Under the pieces are notes generated by a model, which was given only the letters and a program-made list of their open reading frames with translations, was not told the origin of the DNA and made no database searches. Positions 51,866 to 61,008 of a stretch of DNA of 64,000 nucleotides are shown here, one piece after another; the stretch's first letter is position 1, and every line of letters begins with the position of its first letter. The stretch spans positions 186,001 to 250,000 of the forward strand of contig NZ_JWLJ01000001.1 in the NCBI RefSeq assembly GCF_000813985.1. The letters are read 5' to 3'. This DNA is from Ruegeria sp. ANG-R. GTDB lineage: Bacteria; Pseudomonadota; Alphaproteobacteria; Rhodobacterales; Rhodobacteraceae. Position numbers and translations under genes: made by a program.

Positions 51866-53646
51866 TGGACGGAGCGAAACTGGAAGGCAAAACCGTCGCC
51901 GAACATATCGTCGACTTTCTCGAGCGTCGCGAGGTCAAGCATGTATTTGGCCTGTGCGGGCACACGAACATCGCGGTTCTGGCTGCGCTGGCGGAAAGTC
52001 CCATCGATTTCGTCACCGTACGGCATGAGCAGATCGCCAGCCACGCGGCGGATGCATATGCCCGCGTGACGGGCAAGGCCTCGGTGGTCTTGTCTCACCT
52101 CTCCCCAGGTTTGACAAACTGCGCCACCGGGGTCGCCAACGCGGCGCTGGACTGTATCCCCATGGTCGTGATCGCAGGTGACATTCCCACGCATTACTAT
52201 GGCAAGCATCCGCATCAGGAGGTGAACCTGCACGCGGACGCCGCCCAGTGGGAGATCTATCGCCCCTTTGTTAAACGTGCGTGGCGCGTTGATCGTGCCG
52301 ATCTGATGGCCGAAATCTTGGAAAAGGCATTTCATCTTGCCGAAAGCGGCCAGCCAGGCCCCGTGTTAGTCAACGTGCCGATGGATATATTCTCAGAGGT
52401 GATCCCGTCAGACAGTTTCGACCGTATTCGCGGCAACACCGGCGCGCTCAGGAAGCCGTCGATGGATGACGAGACCGCGCGTGAGATTATCGAAGCTTTG
52501 GCACAAGCCGAAAACCCGGTCGCTTATGTCGGCGGCGGTATCCTTCTGGCACAAGCCAGCGAAGAACTGCGCGCGTTCGTTGAACATATGGGCTTGCCCG
52601 TTGCGCATTCACTGATGGGCAAAGGTGCCCTGCGGGATGACCACCCGCTTGTGCTAGGAATGACCGGGTTTTGGGGCACCGAGTTGGTCAACCAGTCCTG
52701 CCTGAATGCGGACTACATCTTTGCGGTGGGAACCCGGTTTAAAGAGGCCGATTGTTCCAGCTGGTATCCCGGCTATACGTTCAACATCCCTGGCTCGAGG
52801 GTCATTCATATCGACATCGAACCGCAGGAGATCGGTCGGAATTATCCCACCGAGATCGGGGTCGTTGCAGACGCCAAGGCCGCTTTACGAGTCCTCAACC
52901 GGGTCGCCCGCGAGATGTATCCGGACGGCTTCAAGCGCCCCGTGCTGGAGCAGAAGATCGCTGACTTCCGGACGGACTTCAAAGCGCGCAACGTGGACAT
53001 GGCAACCTCATCAGCCTTTCCGATGATGCCCGAGCGCATTCTGGCAGATACCCGCAAGGCACTGCCTGAAGATGCCATCATCACTACGGACGTTGGGTGG
53101 AACAAGAACGGTGTCGGACAGCAATTCGATATCCTGACCCCCGGTTCAATACTGACCCCGGGCGGGTTCGCTACGATGGGTTTTGGTCCGCCAGGAGCGA
53201 TCGGTGCGAAACTGGCAGCGCCAGATCGCGTGGTGATCAGTCTGGTTGGCGATGGTGGTTTCGGTCAGAACCCATCAATGCTGGCAACGGCCGTCGAACT
53301 CGATCTGGGCATCATCTGGCTGGTTATGAACAACAACGCCTTCGGCACCATCGCAGGTCTTCAAAAAGCGCACTACGGTCTGACTTACGGAACTACGTTC
53401 CCCGGATCAGCCGCCGCTCCCGCAAACGGACCGGGTTACGCTGACATTGCGCGAGCTTATGGCGCGGAAGGGCACAGGCTCAGCGCTGCTGACGAGTTGT
53501 TGCCCGCATTGGAAGCGGCAATCGCGAGCGGTAAGCCAACCGTGCTTGATGTGCCAATGATCAACAATCCGACACCAACGACCGGACATTGGAACATCCT
53601 GGACATATATTCGCCGGACAGAGACGTTTCTCACGTCGCTACCTGA
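51865..53646 (+). CDS. Thiamine-diphosphate-dependent enzyme (acetolactate synthase family)
   Basis: 593 aa. Three domains of the ThDP family: the N-terminal Pyr domain with catalytic Glu55 (VTVRHEQIASHAADAYARVTGK), a central domain (NPVAYVGGGILLAQAS), and the PP domain with GDGGFGQNPSMLATAVELDLG and NNNAFGTI binding Mg-ThDP. It cleaves or decarboxylates a 2-keto acid or acyloin. Together with the acylating dehydrogenase it suggests keto acid to aldehyde to acyl-CoA. Not identical in motif to Xsc, IolD or glyoxylate carboligase. Confidence 0.85.
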   Translation: MDGAKLEGKTVAEHIVDFLERREVKHVFGLCGHTNIAVLAALAESPIDFVTVRHEQIASHAADAYARVTGKASVVLSHLSPGLTNCATGVANAALDCIPMVVIAGDIPTHYYGKHPHQEVNLHADAAQWEIYRPFVKRAWRVDRADLMAEILEKAFHLAESGQPGPVLVNVPMDIFSEVIPSDSFDRIRGNTGALRKPSMDDETAREIIEALAQAENPVAYVGGGILLAQASEELRAFVEHMGLPVAHSLMGKGALRDDHPLVLGMTGFWGTELVNQSCLNADYIFAVGTRFKEADCSSWYPGYTFNIPGSRVIHIDIEPQEIGRNYPTEIGVVADAKAALRVLNRVAREMYPDGFKRPVLEQKIADFRTDFKARNVDMATSSAFPMMPERILADTRKALPEDAIITTDVGWNKNGVGQQFDILTPGSILTPGGFATMGFGPPGAIGAKLAAPDRVVISLVGDGGFGQNPSMLATAVELDLGIIWLVMNNNAFGTIAGLQKAHYGLTYGTTFPGSAAAPANGPGYADIARAYGAEGHRLSAADELLPALEAAIASGKPTVLDVPMINNPTPTTGHWNILDIYSPDRDVSHVAT

Positions 53647-54087
53647 CGATCCTGGACGCGGTACGCCGCGCCCAGTTTCTTGCGTCAATGCTCATTCGCG
53701 TTCGAGCCAATATCAACAGGCTCGCCGTGCACAATCATCGTTGTTGTATGTCTGAACGTCTCCGTTGGTCAGTTACTTTCACCGAAGCACGTGAGATGAA
53801 GTTAAATTGCAGTAATCTTGACCGGGGTACGCCAATCTCCGCAGGCTTGGGCTTGGTGTCGGTCTCAACAATGGCGGGAAGTTGATACGTGGATCAGAGA
53901 CAACTGAGCGCGTCAAAGCTGCCCTCGATGCACCAATCGCACCCCGCGATATGACTGAACGGGAATATGACGCTTGGTTCGACGTGTTCACTTGCAAATT
54001 GGCAACCCCGACGGTTGAAATCGAAGGCTTTTTCGCTGAGCTGCGCGGCAAGGGCATTGAACCAGATCTGATTTTCACAAGCCCACG
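53647..54087. other. Gap with remnant coding sequence
   Basis: A plus-strand frame from about 53882 gives ERVKAALDAPIAPRDMTERE then YDAWFDVFTCK, which loosely recalls small antitoxin-like stability proteins. No complete gene or clear family is seen. It runs into the gapR fragment. Confidence 0.35.
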
Positions 54088-54183
54088 ATGCGCAAGGTGG
54101 TGGCGCTCGGTAAGCGTGACACTAACGACGTCGCCGAAGAAGAGGCCGTGCTGGAAATGTACAAGGAAGCGCTGGGCATGTAG
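54088..54183 (+). pseudogene. gapR (DUF2312) C-terminal fragment
   Basis: 31 codons reading MRKVVALGKRDTNDVAEEEA then VLEMYKEALGM and a stop. This matches the end of the intact GapR at 35400-35660 (EIAEQEAVLEMYKEALGM) at 14 or more consecutive near-identical positions. The N-terminal two-thirds are lost. Confidence 0.8.
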
Positions 54184-54193
54184 CGCCCGCTGC

Positions 54194-55069
54194 TTAAGGT
54201 TTCAGGAACCGAATATCTGGCATGGTTTGGAGCCGTGCCAGATCTTGCTCATAGAGCTCGGTGAAGGCCGCAACGATATCCTCGTTCCAGCCGGGCAGCT
54301 TCACCTCTTCTTCGATCGCGTCCGTCAGCGCATGTTGCTGAAATATCTGCGCCAGGCTGTCCCTGAATGCAGGATTGTGGGCGGCGTCCCGTTGTTCGAT
54401 CAGGCTCTGTATCTCCCGCTTGCCTACCTCCGACACCAGCGAGGTTAAGAGGGCGAATTCCTGTTCAAGCGGCGTGTCCTCCGGCAGTCCGGCTAGCGCG
54501 CGCGCGATCTGTCCGCAGATCAATGGGGAATCCTCGTTGCTCCATAAGGTGATCTTGACGTCTGGTGCGAGGTCGCGGATGTCTTCGATCACGGTGAGCC
54601 AGCTCAGGCAACTCAGGTCAGTCGTGTCAATGATACGCTCACGCTCTCGCGCCGACAGCAACATCAGCACGTTGGGGATGAAACTGCCGGGATTGCGCAG
54701 CCCTACGAACAGTTCCACCGTCGAATCGCTGAACAGATGATCCAGATAAGCCATCCTTTGCCCGGCGTTGGGATAAAACTGCCCGTCCATGATGATCGAA
54801 GATCGTTCTCCAAGATACAGCGCACTGGACAGGATTGCCCGATCGACCTGCTGATCTTTGGGAAGCAGCTTGCGAAACTGCGCTAGAGTATCTTGTTGCG
54901 ATGGCCGATTGTCCGAAGGCTTCAGCGCGGGCCGGAAGATCTTTCTGAATGGGCGCAGGCCCCAGAAGGCCGTATGATTCTCGCCTACAATCTGCGCATT
55001 TGCTTGCAGCAGATGCAGCAGCTGAGCGTCGTCGGTAAAATGCGCTCCGGCTTGGATGACCATCTGCAT
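54194..55069 (-). CDS. Hypothetical sulfotransferase-like protein
   Basis: 291 aa starting MQMVIQAGAHFTDDAQLLH. The beginning (VIQAGAHFTDD) sits where a sulfotransferase-type nucleotide loop would be, and SSIIMDGQF, VELFVGLRNPGSFIPNVLML resemble the second motif region, but a clear P-loop Lys is missing. It ends IRFLKP. Occurs as a single gene; function uncertain. Confidence 0.6.
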   Translation of the reverse strand: MQMVIQAGAHFTDDAQLLHLLQANAQIVGENHTAFWGLRPFRKIFRPALKPSDNRPSQQDTLAQFRKLLPKDQQVDRAILSSALYLGERSSIIMDGQFYPNAGQRMAYLDHLFSDSTVELFVGLRNPGSFIPNVLMLLSARERERIIDTTDLSCLSWLTVIEDIRDLAPDVKITLWSNEDSPLICGQIARALAGLPEDTPLEQEFALLTSLVSEVGKREIQSLIEQRDAAHNPAFRDSLAQIFQQHALTDAIEEEVKLPGWNEDIVAAFTELYEQDLARLQTMPDIRFLKP

Positions 55070-55189
55070 ACGGGAATTGTCCTTACCTCGGGCGGGGGTG
55101 CCGCTTGGGTTACAACCTGTCCCGGGCACAGTCAAACTCGGATAAGGCCTGATCTTTTTGTTATCCTAAGGCAAATCAGTACAAAGTTA

Positions 55190-55530
55190 AGATGAGGCGA
55201 AGATTTGCGACGCCCGTCAGAGCCAATTTGCCCGACGTCAGATCAGAAACTGCTTGTCGTAGTCGTTCGTTCTCTTTCCGAAGCTGCTTCGGTTTTTTCA
55301 AATGATCGACGTCAATTCCGGGTTTGTCGCTGGGATCGAACCAATGGTGCCTTCAATGGCTTATTTCTTTCACCAGCGGCAACAGGTTGTTCCATAATGC
55401 CAAGCTGCCTGATCGCACCGAGAAGCAACAGGCTCTGCCCCATCAGAACCCCAACCTGCCGCGACTTCGAGACAACCTCTTTGGGCTTTGGTCGCTTGTT
55501 TGCCATTCTTGGCATTCTGTTTTCTAAACA
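55190..55530 (-). pseudogene. IS3-family OrfA remnant, frameshifted
   Basis: Frame 1 reads MANKRPKPKEVVSKSRQVGV LMGQSLLLLGAIRQLGIMEQ in two blocks (family pattern KRPKPEEIV-KLRQVEVL-GQGM...AIR-IGVVEQ). A second frame, further on, reads QLRKENERLRQAVSDLTSGK (family LEKENERLRRAVSDLTLDK). The conserved tyrosine-Trp helix-turn-helix end and OrfB are lost. Confidence 0.65.
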
Positions 55531-55661
55531 TCGCGGCGGATCAGTCCAGTTGGGGAGGTTCATTAGATTCACCCAAAGTTACTGCCCTAGAACAAAACTG
55601 TTCGAGGCCTTTGCCTTTCGCCTACCCGCAAAACGAAACACACCTAAGACGAAGGCTATGA

Positions 55662-56102
55662 TCAGCGCGTTGGGTCGGATGGGTCGTCCGCGTTCCCATC
55701 TGTCACGCCGTCAGAAGGCTTCAGCGACAGCGGCGGGTCTTGTGGCTTTTCCGAAATCGGGGCCGGGGCGGCAGGCGGCGTTGCCAGTACGTCTTGCGGG
55801 CCGGGGACCGCGCGTGCGGTGGGGGAGGTGTCGGCCTCGGGCGTTTCGGTCTCCGGTATAGCCTCGTCTCCTGCTGCGCGGCGGAAGACCAGCACGTTGC
55901 GCCAGTTCGTGGTCGATCCGGTCAGCCCCGCGCGCTCTTCGCTCGGCAGCAGTTCGGCGCGCTGATACTCCCACCCCTCCTGGCCCATCTGATTCAGCAG
56001 TTGCTCGATCGAGGCCGCAAACCGGCCTTCGGGTGTTTTCACGCCCTTCGCCTTGGTGCCTTTTTGCGGAGCGGGGACAACTTTGTATTCGTAACGCTGC
56101 AT
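55662..56102 (-). CDS. DUF4177 domain protein
   Basis: 146 aa starting MQRYEYKVVPAP. A DUF4177 beta-sandwich-like domain occupies residues 1-80 (EQLLNQMGQEGWEYQRAELLPSEERAGLTGST, NWRNVLVFRR). The C-terminal 65 residues are Pro/Ala/Thr-rich and probably disordered. The chosen ATG at 56102 gives the usual family start; an upstream ATG would add ten residues. Function unknown. Confidence 0.8.
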   Translation of the reverse strand: MQRYEYKVVPAPQKGTKAKGVKTPEGRFAASIEQLLNQMGQEGWEYQRAELLPSEERAGLTGSTTNWRNVLVFRRAAGDEAIPETETPEADTSPTARAVPGPQDVLATPPAAPAPISEKPQDPPLSLKPSDGVTDGNADDPSDPTR

Positions 56103-56213
56103 CGACTGGTCCTGATTGCCGTGTCGGGGCAAATTAACATTTTGACAGGCGGGCGAAAGCCAAGATCACGCCCAGGTTAAATTTGTGGGCGAATTTTGGC
56201 CCGCACTGTGGCT

Positions 56214-57452
56214 TTAGCTCCGCGCCGCTTTGCCAACCAGCGACAGACAAGTTTCGGTCGCGACTGCCATATCCTGCACCGAAATCCACTCCAGCGGGCC
56301 GTGTATGCACTGCATTCCGGTGAAGATATTGGGCGTGGGCGTGCCAAATTCGGTGAGGCGCGAGCCGTCGGTGCCACCCCGGATCGGGACGGATATGGGC
56401 TCGATCCCCTGTTCGCGGCAGGCCTCGCGCGCCAGATCGACGGGCGTCATGTCCTTTTCCAGCCAATAGCGCATGTTGCGGTACTGGTGCGAAATCTCGC
56501 AGGTGATGGTCGCGCGCGGTTCGGTCGCCTGTACGGCGGCGCAGACCTGACGGACAATATCGCGCTGGGCTTCCAGCGCATCCATCTCGAAATCACGCAG
56601 GATCAGCTTGATCTCCATCTCGGACGAGCCGCCATTCATATCGGTGACATGGATGAACCCCTCGCGCCCGTCGGTGACCTCGGGCGTCATCGTCGCCTGG
56701 GGCAGCGTCTGCACGATTTTCGCCGCCAGATGTGCTGCGTTCACCATCTTGTCCTTCGCCAACCCGGGGTGGATCGACACGCCGGTGATCTTGATCACCG
56801 CACGGTCCGCCGAGAAGCTTTCGTATTCGATCTCACCCAGTTCCTGTCCGTCCAGCGTATAGGCAAAATCTGCGCCCAGATCCTTGGGCAGCTGTTCGGT
56901 AACGCCGCGCCCGATTTCTTCATCTGGGGTAAAGGCGATGCGAATCGGGCCGTGGGGCACGTCCTTGTTTTCCAGCAGGTGCCGCGCCATCGTCATCAGG
57001 ATCGAAACACCCGCCTTGTCATCGGCCCCCAGCAGGGTGGTGCCCGACGCGGTGATCAGATCATGCCCGATCTTTTCGGCGAGATAGGGATGCTCTTCGG
57101 GCGAAAGCACCAGATCGGGATCATCGGGAAAGGTGATCTCGCCGCCATTATATCCTTTGATCACCCGCGGCTTGACCCCGGTCGCATTGAACTGAGGCGC
57201 GGTGTCCACATGCGCCAGAAATCCGATGGTCGGCCCGTCGGCCGTACCGGGGATGGTTGCCACCACGACGCTGTCGCCGGTCATCTGCACATCCTGCGCG
57301 CCGATCTCGGTCAGTTCTTTCTGCAGCAAATTCAGCATGTCGAACTGGATGTTGGTGCTGGGGGTCGAGGGCGAGGTCTCATCGCTTTGGCTGTCGATGG
57401 CCGCATAGCGCACCAGCCGGGTTTCCAGTTCCTGATCAAACCGATTTTTCAT
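56214..57452 (-). CDS. pepT: Peptidase T (tripeptide aminopeptidase)
   Basis: 412-aa M20B zinc aminopeptidase that releases the N-terminal residue of tripeptides in the cytoplasm. Key motifs are LAHVDTAPQ (first metal ligand His and catalytic Asp), LGADDKAGVSILMTMA (bridging Asp), and AFTPDEEIGRG (catalytic and metal Glu). Length standard. Confidence 0.94.
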   Translation of the reverse strand: MKNRFDQELETRLVRYAAIDSQSDETSPSTPSTNIQFDMLNLLQKELTEIGAQDVQMTGDSVVVATIPGTADGPTIGFLAHVDTAPQFNATGVKPRVIKGYNGGEITFPDDPDLVLSPEEHPYLAEKIGHDLITASGTTLLGADDKAGVSILMTMARHLLENKDVPHGPIRIAFTPDEEIGRGVTEQLPKDLGADFAYTLDGQELGEIEYESFSADRAVIKITGVSIHPGLAKDKMVNAAHLAAKIVQTLPQATMTPEVTDGREGFIHVTDMNGGSSEMEIKLILRDFEMDALEAQRDIVRQVCAAVQATEPRATITCEISHQYRNMRYWLEKDMTPVDLAREACREQGIEPISVPIRGGTDGSRLTEFGTPTPNIFTGMQCIHGPLEWISVQDMAVATETCLSLVGKAARS

Positions 57453-57567
57453 GTCTGCTTCCTCTCCGCGTTGCGGGAAGAAGAATGCCCATTCGGTCGG
57501 GGAGTCAAGCCGATGGCTTGCCCGTTTTGAGCGCTCTGAAATTAAGTTTTCGTTATGTACAAGTCGA

Positions 57568-57590
57568 ACAAACCCCTGTCCGGGGTTTGT
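57568..57590 (-). terminator. Hairpin after gatB
   Basis: ACAAACCCC (57568-57576) and GGGGTTTGT (57582-57590) make a 9-bp stem with a TGTCC loop, 15 bases past the gatB stop. The T tract on the minus side is weak, so it may act as a weak terminator. Confidence 0.55.
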
Positions 57591-57604
57591 ACAACTCGGA
57601 AGAT

Positions 57605-59116
57605 TTACGAACCCAGCTTCTTGCTGACCAATTCGTTAACGGCTTTCGGATTGGCCTTGCCGCCGGTCGCCTTCATCACCTGACCGACGAACCAGCCAGC
57701 CAGTTTCGGGTTCACCTTGGCCTTCTCGACCTGCGCCGGATTGGCAGCGATGATCTCGTCCAAAGCGGCCTCGATGGCGCCGGTATCGGTCACCTGTTTC
57801 ATGCCGCGCTCTTCGACGATCTGTGCCGGATCTCCACCTTCGGTATAGACGATTTCAAACAGGTCCTTGGCGATCTTGCCCGAGATCGCATCTGACGCAA
57901 TCAGGTCGATGATCCCACCCAACTGTGCCGGAGAAACGGGCGAGTCGGTGATGTCTGCATCGTCTTTTTTCAGGCGGCCAAACAGTTCGTTGATCACCCA
58001 GTTTGCGGCCAGTTTACCGCTGCGACCCTTGGCGACGTCTTCAAAATACGCAGCCGATTCCACCTCGGCTGTCAGCACCGAAGCATCATAGTCGGTCAGT
58101 CCGAACTCGCTGATAAAACGCGCCTTTTTGTCGTCTGGCAGCTCGGGCAGCTTGGCGGCGATGTCATCGACCCACGCTTGTTCGATCTCCAGCGGCAGCA
58201 GATCGGGATCGGGGAAATAGCGGTAATCATGCGCCTCTTCCTTGGACCGCATCGAGCGTGTCTCACCCTTGTCCGGATCGTACAGGCGGGTTTCCTGATC
58301 GACTTTGCCACCACCTTCGACGATGGCGATCTGACGACGTGCTTCGACCTCGATCGCTTGCTGAATGAAGCGCATCGAGTTCATGTTCTTGATTTCGCAG
58401 CGCGTGCCCAGATGCGAAAAGTCCTGTGTTTCCTGATACTTCTCATAAGCACCCGGCAAACAGATCGAGACGTTCACGTCCGCCCGCAGGTTGCCGTTCT
58501 GCATGTTGCCATCGCAGGTGCCCAAGTAACGCATGATCTGGCGCAGCTTGGCGATATAGGCGGCAGCCTCTTCGGGGCCACGAATGTCGGGGCGGCTGAC
58601 GATTTCCATCAGGCAGACACCGGTCCGGTTCAGGTCGACAAAGGACATATGCGGGTCCATGTCGTGGATCGATTTGCCCGCGTCCTGTTCCATATGGATG
58701 CGTTCGATCCGCACCATACGCGCGGTGCCGTCACCCATCTCGACCAACACTTCACCTTCGCCCACAATAGGCTGATAAAGCTGGGAAATTTGGTAGCCCT
58801 GCGGCAGATCAGGGTAGAAATAATTCTTGCGGTCAAAGGCCGATTTCAGGTTGATATCCGCTTTCAGACCCAGCCCGGTGCGCACGGCCTGTTCAACGCA
58901 ATACTCGTTGATCACCGGCAGCATCCCCGGCATCGCGGCGTCCACAAACGCCACGTTCGAATTCGGCTCGGCCCCGAATTGGGTCGACGCGCCCGAGAAC
59001 AGCTTGGCATTGGATGAGACCTGAGCGTGCACCTCCATCCCGATCACCAGCTCCCAATCGTGCTTGGCCCCGGCAATGGTTTTGGGTTTGGGCATTTCAT
59101 ATGTCAGGTCGAGCAT
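57605..59116 (-). CDS. gatB: Asp-tRNA(Asn)/Glu-tRNA(Gln) amidotransferase subunit B
   Basis: 503 aa. The tRNA-binding and kinase subunit of the GatCAB complex that makes Gln-tRNA and Asn-tRNA from misacylated forms. Motifs include [51 protein letters not shown] and the C-terminal YqeY-like tail ([14 protein letters not shown]). [12 protein letters not shown] is taken as the start; four extra upstream codons are possible. gatC and gatA are not adjacent. Confidence 0.95.
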   Translation of the reverse strand: MLDLTYEMPKPKTIAGAKHDWELVIGMEVHAQVSSNAKLFSGASTQFGAEPNSNVAFVDAAMPGMLPVINEYCVEQAVRTGLGLKADINLKSAFDRKNYFYPDLPQGYQISQLYQPIVGEGEVLVEMGDGTARMVRIERIHMEQDAGKSIHDMDPHMSFVDLNRTGVCLMEIVSRPDIRGPEEAAAYIAKLRQIMRYLGTCDGNMQNGNLRADVNVSICLPGAYEKYQETQDFSHLGTRCEIKNMNSMRFIQQAIEVEARRQIAIVEGGGKVDQETRLYDPDKGETRSMRSKEEAHDYRYFPDPDLLPLEIEQAWVDDIAAKLPELPDDKKARFISEFGLTDYDASVLTAEVESAAYFEDVAKGRSGKLAANWVINELFGRLKKDDADITDSPVSPAQLGGIIDLIASDAISGKIAKDLFEIVYTEGGDPAQIVEERGMKQVTDTGAIEAALDEIIAANPAQVEKAKVNPKLAGWFVGQVMKATGGKANPKAVNELVSKKLGS

Positions 59117-59193
59117 GGCGCGCCTCATTTCCGCAGAAGTCTAAGCCTGCGTATTAGGCGCGCCGCGCCAAAGGAGCAAGGGGCAATGGCGGT

Positions 59194-60453
59194 TTAGTTC
59201 CCCGAGAATTGCAGGCCCGTCGGGGTGAATGTCACGCGCTGGCCACTGCGAAGCTCATCCCGCAGTTGGTTGGCAATCGCGCGCAGCGCATCGCGGCGGC
59301 CCCGGGCGGCGAACCGCTCGGCCGAGTTGACGCGAAGGCTGTTGTTGAACCCGTTTGCGGCATGGGCCCAGATCAGTGGGTGCAGCTCGGTCAGGTGGTC
59401 TCGGATCAGCCAGTTTGCAGCCGCGCAAATCTGCTTGCGCGCGGTATCGGCACCCGGGTGCTGGCCCATCGGGTTCTGCAGCGTGACAGAGCAATAGGCG
59501 GCCAACAGATTGATCGTCTGCTGATCGGGACGACGCGCAACAATGTCGCGCAGACCTTCCAGAAAATACTCGACATCCACGCGTGCGCAGGCTTCGTCGT
59601 CCAGGGCAATTGCGTCGAACTGTACCCAGGTGTATCCGCCCGCACCCCAGATTGTCTGCGTACGTGCGGCATTGCGCAGGGCCTGGACCTCAAGTTCCTC
59701 ATAGCTGCCGAACCAGCGCGGTAACAGGTGGCTGCCCATCGCGCGCATGTGGCGGTGGTTCTGGGGGTCCAGGGTGATCAAAGCCTCGTACTTATCCGCA
59801 ACACGGGTTCGGGGGCTGACGTGACCGGCCAGCAGAGCGCAATCCGCAGCGGCGATCGCGGGGCTGTTCGGCATCTCCGACCGGCTGACCGAGAGTAGAG
59901 CGGCGGCGCGGTCGAAATGCGCGGCGCAGCGGGACTGGTGCAGCGGTGGCAGCGCGTCGGGATGCGCCGTTCCGCGCCAGGCCCAGGCCAGATCGATATG
60001 GGCCAGAGCCACCACCAGGGCGATCATCGGGTCGTCGGGATGGTTTTGAATTTCACCTTCCAGTTCGGAAACGCCACCCAGCAGATCATAATCCGACAAT
60101 GCCCTGCCGTTCGACAGTGCATGTTCCGCAGCCAACACCACATCCGAACGGGCACCAAAGGCCAACAGGTCCGTGATCGGTTGCCCGCAGGGTGTGGTTT
60201 TGCGCTCGGTATCTGCGGCACGCATCTCTTGCGAAAGTTCGGCCCACATGTCTTGCCGCACCAAGTGACGCCCGTGTTCAATCACCTGATGCCCAATCGC
60301 ATCGTTCGCATCCGTTTCGGCGGTGGGGATGTTCAGTTGTCCCGACGCGACAAGCCATGCCGTGGCATCGGCGACTGACGCAGGCAGAGGCGTTGGGGTG
60401 GGATCAGAAGAACCGAAAATACGGGCGGCAAAAGCCTTGTAAGACCGAAACAT
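59194..60453 (-). CDS. Hypothetical protein, helical repeat type
   Basis: 419 aa starting MFRSYKAFAARIF. Mostly alpha-helical with Ala- and Leu-rich segments that look like tetratricopeptide-like packing (IALVVALAHIDLAWAWRG; ADCALLAGHVSPRTRVADKYEALITLDP). No signal peptide and no catalytic motif. Unassigned. Confidence 0.75.
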   Translation of the reverse strand: MFRSYKAFAARIFGSSDPTPTPLPASVADATAWLVASGQLNIPTAETDANDAIGHQVIEHGRHLVRQDMWAELSQEMRAADTERKTTPCGQPITDLLAFGARSDVVLAAEHALSNGRALSDYDLLGGVSELEGEIQNHPDDPMIALVVALAHIDLAWAWRGTAHPDALPPLHQSRCAAHFDRAAALLSVSRSEMPNSPAIAAADCALLAGHVSPRTRVADKYEALITLDPQNHRHMRAMGSHLLPRWFGSYEELEVQALRNAARTQTIWGAGGYTWVQFDAIALDDEACARVDVEYFLEGLRDIVARRPDQQTINLLAAYCSVTLQNPMGQHPGADTARKQICAAANWLIRDHLTELHPLIWAHAANGFNNSLRVNSAERFAARGRRDALRAIANQLRDELRSGQRVTFTPTGLQFSGN

Positions 60454-60579
60454 GGCGAAACTCGAACTGGAACAAACGTGTAACCTGTTCAGTTTGCCAA
60501 AAACTGCCCTCAAATCAAGTGCACATCACGTAGAGGTCGTGATTCTGGTGCCAATGCGTCCATTAAGCCATGAATCGTT

Positions 60580-61008
60580 TCAGAAAACTCTAAAATGATG
60601 ACGCTCAACAGCGAATCCTGCTTGGTGCAGGACCGCCTCCAACTGCCGATGCGGGGGCAGTGATTCATCCGGCAAACGCAGGCGTTTACCGGATTTCAGC
60701 GTTGCCGTGACGCGGACCGAGAAATCCCATCGCGTATCGAAACGGAAACGGTCGACCTCGGACAATTTGACGTTTCCCCGACGTTGGCCCGTGTGCCAAT
60801 GCAGGGTGCCATCGGTCAGTTCCATGCCTGCGCTGGTATCTTTGACGACATCCCACAGCGCGGGGAGGGTGGTCAGCGCCAGCGCGGCGATCAGCCACCA
60901 GACCGCATCCAGCAGGATCATCAACCCGATCAGAACTGCATACACGCAGATCAGAATAAGAACCGTACGCGGGTTTCGGTTCTGCCGGATGAAGCGGTAC
61001 GGGGTCAT
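60580..61008 (-). CDS. Conserved membrane protein
   Basis: 142 aa with two N-terminal helices (TVLILICVYAVLIGLMILLDAVWWLIAALALTTLPALW) and a beta-rich soluble C-terminus with a PH-like layout (GTLHWHTGQRRGNVKLSEVDRFRFDTRWDFSVRVTATLKSG). It overlaps the pepN stop by 4 bases and is co-transcribed with it. Function unknown. Confidence 0.8.
   Translation of the reverse strand: MTPYRFIRQNRNPRTVLILICVYAVLIGLMILLDAVWWLIAALALTTLPALWDVVKDTSAGMELTDGTLHWHTGQRRGNVKLSEVDRFRFDTRWDFSVRVTATLKSGKRLRLPDESLPPHRQLEAVLHQAGFAVERHHFRVF

Noticed and set aside
50456..53646. Sulfoacetaldehyde pathway (SauS plus Xsc)
   Set aside because: The ThDP enzyme does not show the Xsc motif pattern, and no sulfonate transporter, sulfite exporter or pta gene is next to it.
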